Below are positions 5,959 through 7,811 of a DNA stretch of 7,811 nt, one piece after another. This DNA is from Dehalococcoidia bacterium (GTDB taxonomy: Bacteria; Chloroflexota; Dehalococcoidia; Dehalococcoidales; BS750m-G39). The stretch's first letter is position 1, and each line of letters begins with the position of its first letter. Under the pieces are notes generated by a model. That model made no database searches. It saw only the letters and a list, made by a program, of their open reading frames with translations, and was not told the origin of the DNA. The stretch covers positions 1 through 7,811 of the forward strand of contig JAUWZG010000046.1 of assembly GCA_030615425.1 (NCBI GenBank), given 5' to 3'. Both the position numbers and the translations under genes were made by a program.

Positions 5959-6011
5959 AAATCGCTGGGCTGGGCTTGGGGCAAAGGTCAGGCAGCTAAA
6001 TACCCACTTTT

Positions 6012-6266
6012 TTATGACTTTTCTATTCTCTCCACCTCAATGGTGCATTCGGTTACCAGGGCGGCGAAGGCGCCCAGCGCCGCCAGCAACGGCGCTACCA
6101 TAATAGTTACTGCCGCCGCCGGCGCCCCTACTGATAGCGGAATCTCGAGCACCGTCCGTCCCTCGTGAATAATGCGCACCCTTCTGATGTTGCCCTCGTG
6201 GATGAGTTGCTTAACCTTCTCGACTACTTTATCCCCGTCTATGGTGAATTTTTCCTTAGTGGCCAT
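6012..6266 (-). CDS. DUF4342 domain protein
   Basis: This is an 84-residue protein matching what I know of the DUF4342 family, whose function is undetermined. It begins with a charged part (FTIDGDKVVEKVKQ), followed by the conserved LIHEGNIRRVRI at 21-32. A strand with EIPLSVG at 41-47 leads into a long hydrophobic Ala-rich stretch over 46-71 that could cross or lie in the membrane. It ends TIEVERIEKS. Some members carry an extra N-terminal helical domain before this core; here only the core is present. ATG 6266 is supported by the Shine-Dalgarno AGGAGG at 6280-6275. The gene is transcribed divergently from argF, with promoter elements of the two packed into 91 bp. No functional tie to argF can be inferred. 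Confidence 0.87.
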   Translation of the reverse strand: MATKEKFTIDGDKVVEKVKQLIHEGNIRRVRIIHEGRTVLEIPLSVGAPAAAVTIMVAPLLAALGAFAALVTECTIEVERIEKS

Positions 6267-6285
6267 AGTTTTAACCTCCTACGGC

Positions 6286-6315
6286 ATATTAGGTTGGTCA
6301 CCTGTATGGTGTCAA
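6286..6315 (-). promoter_or_regulatory. Possible promoter for the DUF4342 gene
   Basis: On the - strand TTGACA (6315-6310) is a perfect -35, followed after 18 bp by TAATAT (6291-6286), a 4-of-6 match to the -10. The implied start near 6279 would fall inside the Shine-Dalgarno sequence, so either the start is a few bases upstream or the true -10 differs. It lies back to back with the argF promoter. Confidence 0.45.
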
Positions 6316-6322
6316 GTCTCAG

Positions 6323-6350
6323 TTGAATATTTCTTTTTTCGTGATATACT
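6323..6350 (+). promoter_or_regulatory. argF promoter, near-leaderless
   Basis: TTGAAT (6323-6328) and TATACT (6345-6350) are 16 bp apart, and TG at 6342-6343 makes an extended -10. Only seven bases separate the -10 from ATG 6358, so transcription is expected to start at 6357 or 6358. GGG at 6354-6356 is too close to the ATG to act as a Shine-Dalgarno sequence. I see no clear ARG-box-like operator. Confidence 0.6.
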
Positions 6351-6357
6351 TTAGGGC

Positions 6358-7299
6358 ATGAAGGGGAAAGACTTACTCTCAGTGGCTGACCTCGGCGGTG
6401 AGGACATTCGCCTGCTGATATCAGACGCCATTGACCTGAAAGCCCAGGGTTGGCTCTCCATGCTCAGTGGCAAGACGCTGGCGATAATGTTTGAGAAGCC
6501 CTCACTGCGGACACGGGTTAGCTTTGAGCTGGCTATGCGGCAACTGGGCGGTGAGACAATTTATCTGTCTCCGGCTGAGGTTGGACTGGGGCAGCGTGAG
6601 TCAGTCTCAGATGTGGCTAGAGTGCTCAGTCGCTATATAGATGCTATCGCCGCCCGCACCTTTTCGCACCAGGCCTTAGAGTCTCTGGCCACTTATTCCA
6701 GTGTGCCGGTGATAAACGCCCTCTCCGATTGGGAGCACCCTTGCCAGGCTCTGGCTGACCTGCTTACCATTTATGAGAAGAAAGGGGAACTCCAGGGTTT
6801 GACCTTAGCCTTTGTCGGCGATGGCAACAACGTGGCTCGCAGCCTTATGCTGGCGGCTTCGCTTACCGGGATGAATTTCAGGATTGCCACTCCCTCTGGC
6901 TATGCCATCGGGGAGGAAACACTGCGTCTGGCTCAAGACAATGCTTCAAGCAGCGGTGGCGAGATATTGTGCACCGAGGAGCCGAGCCTGGCGGCGGGCG
7001 GGGCTGATGTAGTTTATACCGATGTCTGGGCCAGTATGGGGCAGGAGACCGAGGCTGAGGCGCGACGCCAGGTATTTGCCGCTTATCAGGTGAATAATGA
7101 GCTACTCTCCTTAGCCAAGGAAGATGCCATATTCATGCACGACTTGCCAGCTCACCGCGGGGAGGAAGTAACCGATGAAGTTATCGACGGTTCGCGCTCA
7201 GTGGTCTTTGACCAGTCAGAGAATAAGATGCACTTGTTGAAAGCACTGCTGGCGGGAATACTGGGTGGTCTGGAGATTCCGCTGGCTGGCTATGGTTAG
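6358..7299 (+). CDS. argF: Ornithine carbamoyltransferase
   Basis: This enzyme joins carbamoyl phosphate and ornithine to make citrulline in arginine synthesis, as a cytoplasmic trimer. The 313-residue length is typical. The carbamoyl-phosphate site is intact: FEKPSLRTRVSFE (S49-L-R-T-R53) and HPCQ at 127-130. The ornithine domain shows FVGDGNNVARS (152-162), and TDVWASMGQE (221-230) carries the SMG loop that marks ornithine rather than aspartate transcarbamylases. The late motif normally read as HCLPAHRGEE is HDLPAHRGEE here (D262 in place of the Cys that contacts ornithine); the change needs two base substitutions, so a single read error is unlikely. I keep the OTC call because the other determinants fit, but a related carbamoyltransferase with a different amine acceptor is possible. 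No other arg gene is in view. The downstream membrane gene starts 10 bp after the stop. Confidence 0.94.
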   Translation: MKGKDLLSVADLGGEDIRLLISDAIDLKAQGWLSMLSGKTLAIMFEKPSLRTRVSFELAMRQLGGETIYLSPAEVGLGQRESVSDVARVLSRYIDAIAARTFSHQALESLATYSSVPVINALSDWEHPCQALADLLTIYEKKGELQGLTLAFVGDGNNVARSLMLAASLTGMNFRIATPSGYAIGEETLRLAQDNASSSGGEILCTEEPSLAAGGADVVYTDVWASMGQETEAEARRQVFAAYQVNNELLSLAKEDAIFMHDLPAHRGEEVTDEVIDGSRSVVFDQSENKMHLLKALLAGILGGLEIPLAGYG

Positions 7300-7303
7300 G
7301 AGG
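7298..7303 (+). promoter_or_regulatory. Ribosome binding site of the gene after argF
   Basis: AGGAGG overlaps the argF stop codon TAG (7297-7299) and lies five bases before ATG 7309. The arrangement points to cotranscription and coupled translation with argF. Confidence 0.8.
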
Positions 7304-7308
7304 CTATT

Positions 7309-7811
7309 ATGTATATCTTAAGGTCTATAATAAACTGGGGCTGGTGCCCGATTTTAATCACAGCGCTGGCTCTCGTCGGCCATGTATATGAGTGGTCAAT
7401 GTGGGTCCTGGCCACGGCTCTGGTTATTATCCTTATCATCGGCTTAATAGTGGCTATAACCAGAGCCGGGGAGAAGGAGCTGGAGCATGCCTCGATGAGG
7501 CTCAAGCAACTGGCCGGATATTTTAACCGTCGGTTTACTGGTGATTCGGCACTGTCTATCTTTGTTGTCATCCGCAGCCTATTCACCATTGAGAATGCTA
7601 AAGTATGGGCTTGGGCGCGGGAGTGTGAGGTGGCACAGCGTATTTTCAATACCTGGTGCAATAGTTTCATAGGCAGGGTGGAGAGCGATATCAGAACTAG
7701 GAGATTTGGTATTTATTTGCGCACCTATCAAAGTGAGCTGTGGATGATAACCAATCATTATTATGAATTTATGGAGCAGTTTTACGAGGTGGCGCAGAGT
7801 GTTGAAATTCC
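7309..7811 (+). CDS. Unrecognised two-helix membrane protein, 3' end missing
   Basis: The frame is open from ATG 7309 to the window end, giving 167 residues with no stop. I do not recognise a family. The N-terminus has two hydrophobic segments (about residues 11-27 and 32-51), the second ending in T-R-A-G-E-K, so the rest is probably cytoplasmic by the positive-inside rule. What follows is a soluble, helix-rich region full of Arg, Glu, Trp and Tyr (for example KVWAWARECEVAQRIF at 98-113 and NHYYEFMEQFYEVAQ at 149-163), which could form a coiled or helical bundle. A perfect Shine-Dalgarno sequence overlapping the argF stop supports the start and suggests an operon with argF, although no arginine-related role can be read from it. 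Confidence 0.8.
   Translation, partial: MYILRSIINWGWCPILITALALVGHVYEWSMWVLATALVIILIIGLIVAITRAGEKELEHASMRLKQLAGYFNRRFTGDSALSIFVVIRSLFTIENAKVWAWARECEVAQRIFNTWCNSFIGRVESDIRTRRFGIYLRTYQSELWMITNHYYEFMEQFYEVAQSVEI

Noticed and set aside
5963..5980. G-quadruplex between the DUF4342 and GYD genes
   Set aside because: Only three G-runs of three or more are present in close spacing, so it does not meet the four-run pattern.
7296..7670. 124-codon open frame on the - strand at the window end
   Set aside because: It lies opposite the membrane gene that has a perfect Shine-Dalgarno sequence and good membrane composition; the antisense product shows no family features.
1..7811. CRISPR array, tRNA, rRNA, transposase or defence system
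   Set aside because: I found no regularly spaced repeats, no cloverleaf-like RNA in the gaps and no transposase, nuclease or toxin-antitoxin signature; the genes are mostly housekeeping.

Overview
The window is a compact stretch of a bacterial chromosome carrying mostly housekeeping genes. The gene complement (a CaiB/BaiF CoA-transferase, a full-length three-domain PolA with an intact proofreading domain, MutM, a PAP2 phosphatase, small GYD and DUF4342 proteins, and ArgF) and the style of the proteins suggest a Chloroflexota-type organism, perhaps Dehalococcoidia-like. That placement is an impression from protein style. No rRNA or other strong marker is present to prove it.

Layout. (1) 1-825, +: the 3' part of a CaiB/BaiF family CoA-transferase, cut by the window start. 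(2) 980-1267, +: a 95-residue DUF5658-like membrane protein behind a promoter that matches the sigma-70 consensus perfectly. It converges on mutM with a 6-bp gap. (3) 5906 down to 1274, -: a four-gene run in the order GYD-domain protein, polA, PAP2 phosphatase, mutM. The GYD-polA gap is 37 bp and the PAP2 and mutM genes overlap by 8 bp, but polA and PAP2 are separated by 209 bp of unusual repeat-rich DNA. (4) 6266-6012, -: a DUF4342 protein. (5) 6358-7299, +: argF, divergent from the DUF4342 gene, followed by an unrecognised membrane protein (7309 to beyond the window end) whose ribosome binding site overlaps the argF stop codon.

How the genes work together. PolA (gap filling, flap removal) and MutM (oxidised-purine glycosylase/AP lyase) belong to the same base-excision repair process and sit in one transcription direction. 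PAP2, between them, is a membrane phosphatase of lipid or undecaprenyl pyrophosphate type with no obvious repair role. ArgF makes citrulline for arginine synthesis, and no other arg gene is in view.

No novel defence or mobile system is present. The most interesting sequence-level observations are these. The polA-PAP2 gap looks like an insertion flanked by a duplicated polA tail, and it contains opposed G-quadruplex-type motifs. polA and argF each have an extended -10 promoter placed so that transcription would begin at or next to the A of the start codon (leaderless mRNAs). There are substitutions in two well-known active-site motifs: HDLP instead of HCLP in ArgF, and DYSQID instead of DYSQIE in PolA. 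A consensus promoter drives a tiny membrane gene that has a four-codon minigene directly abutting its GTG start.
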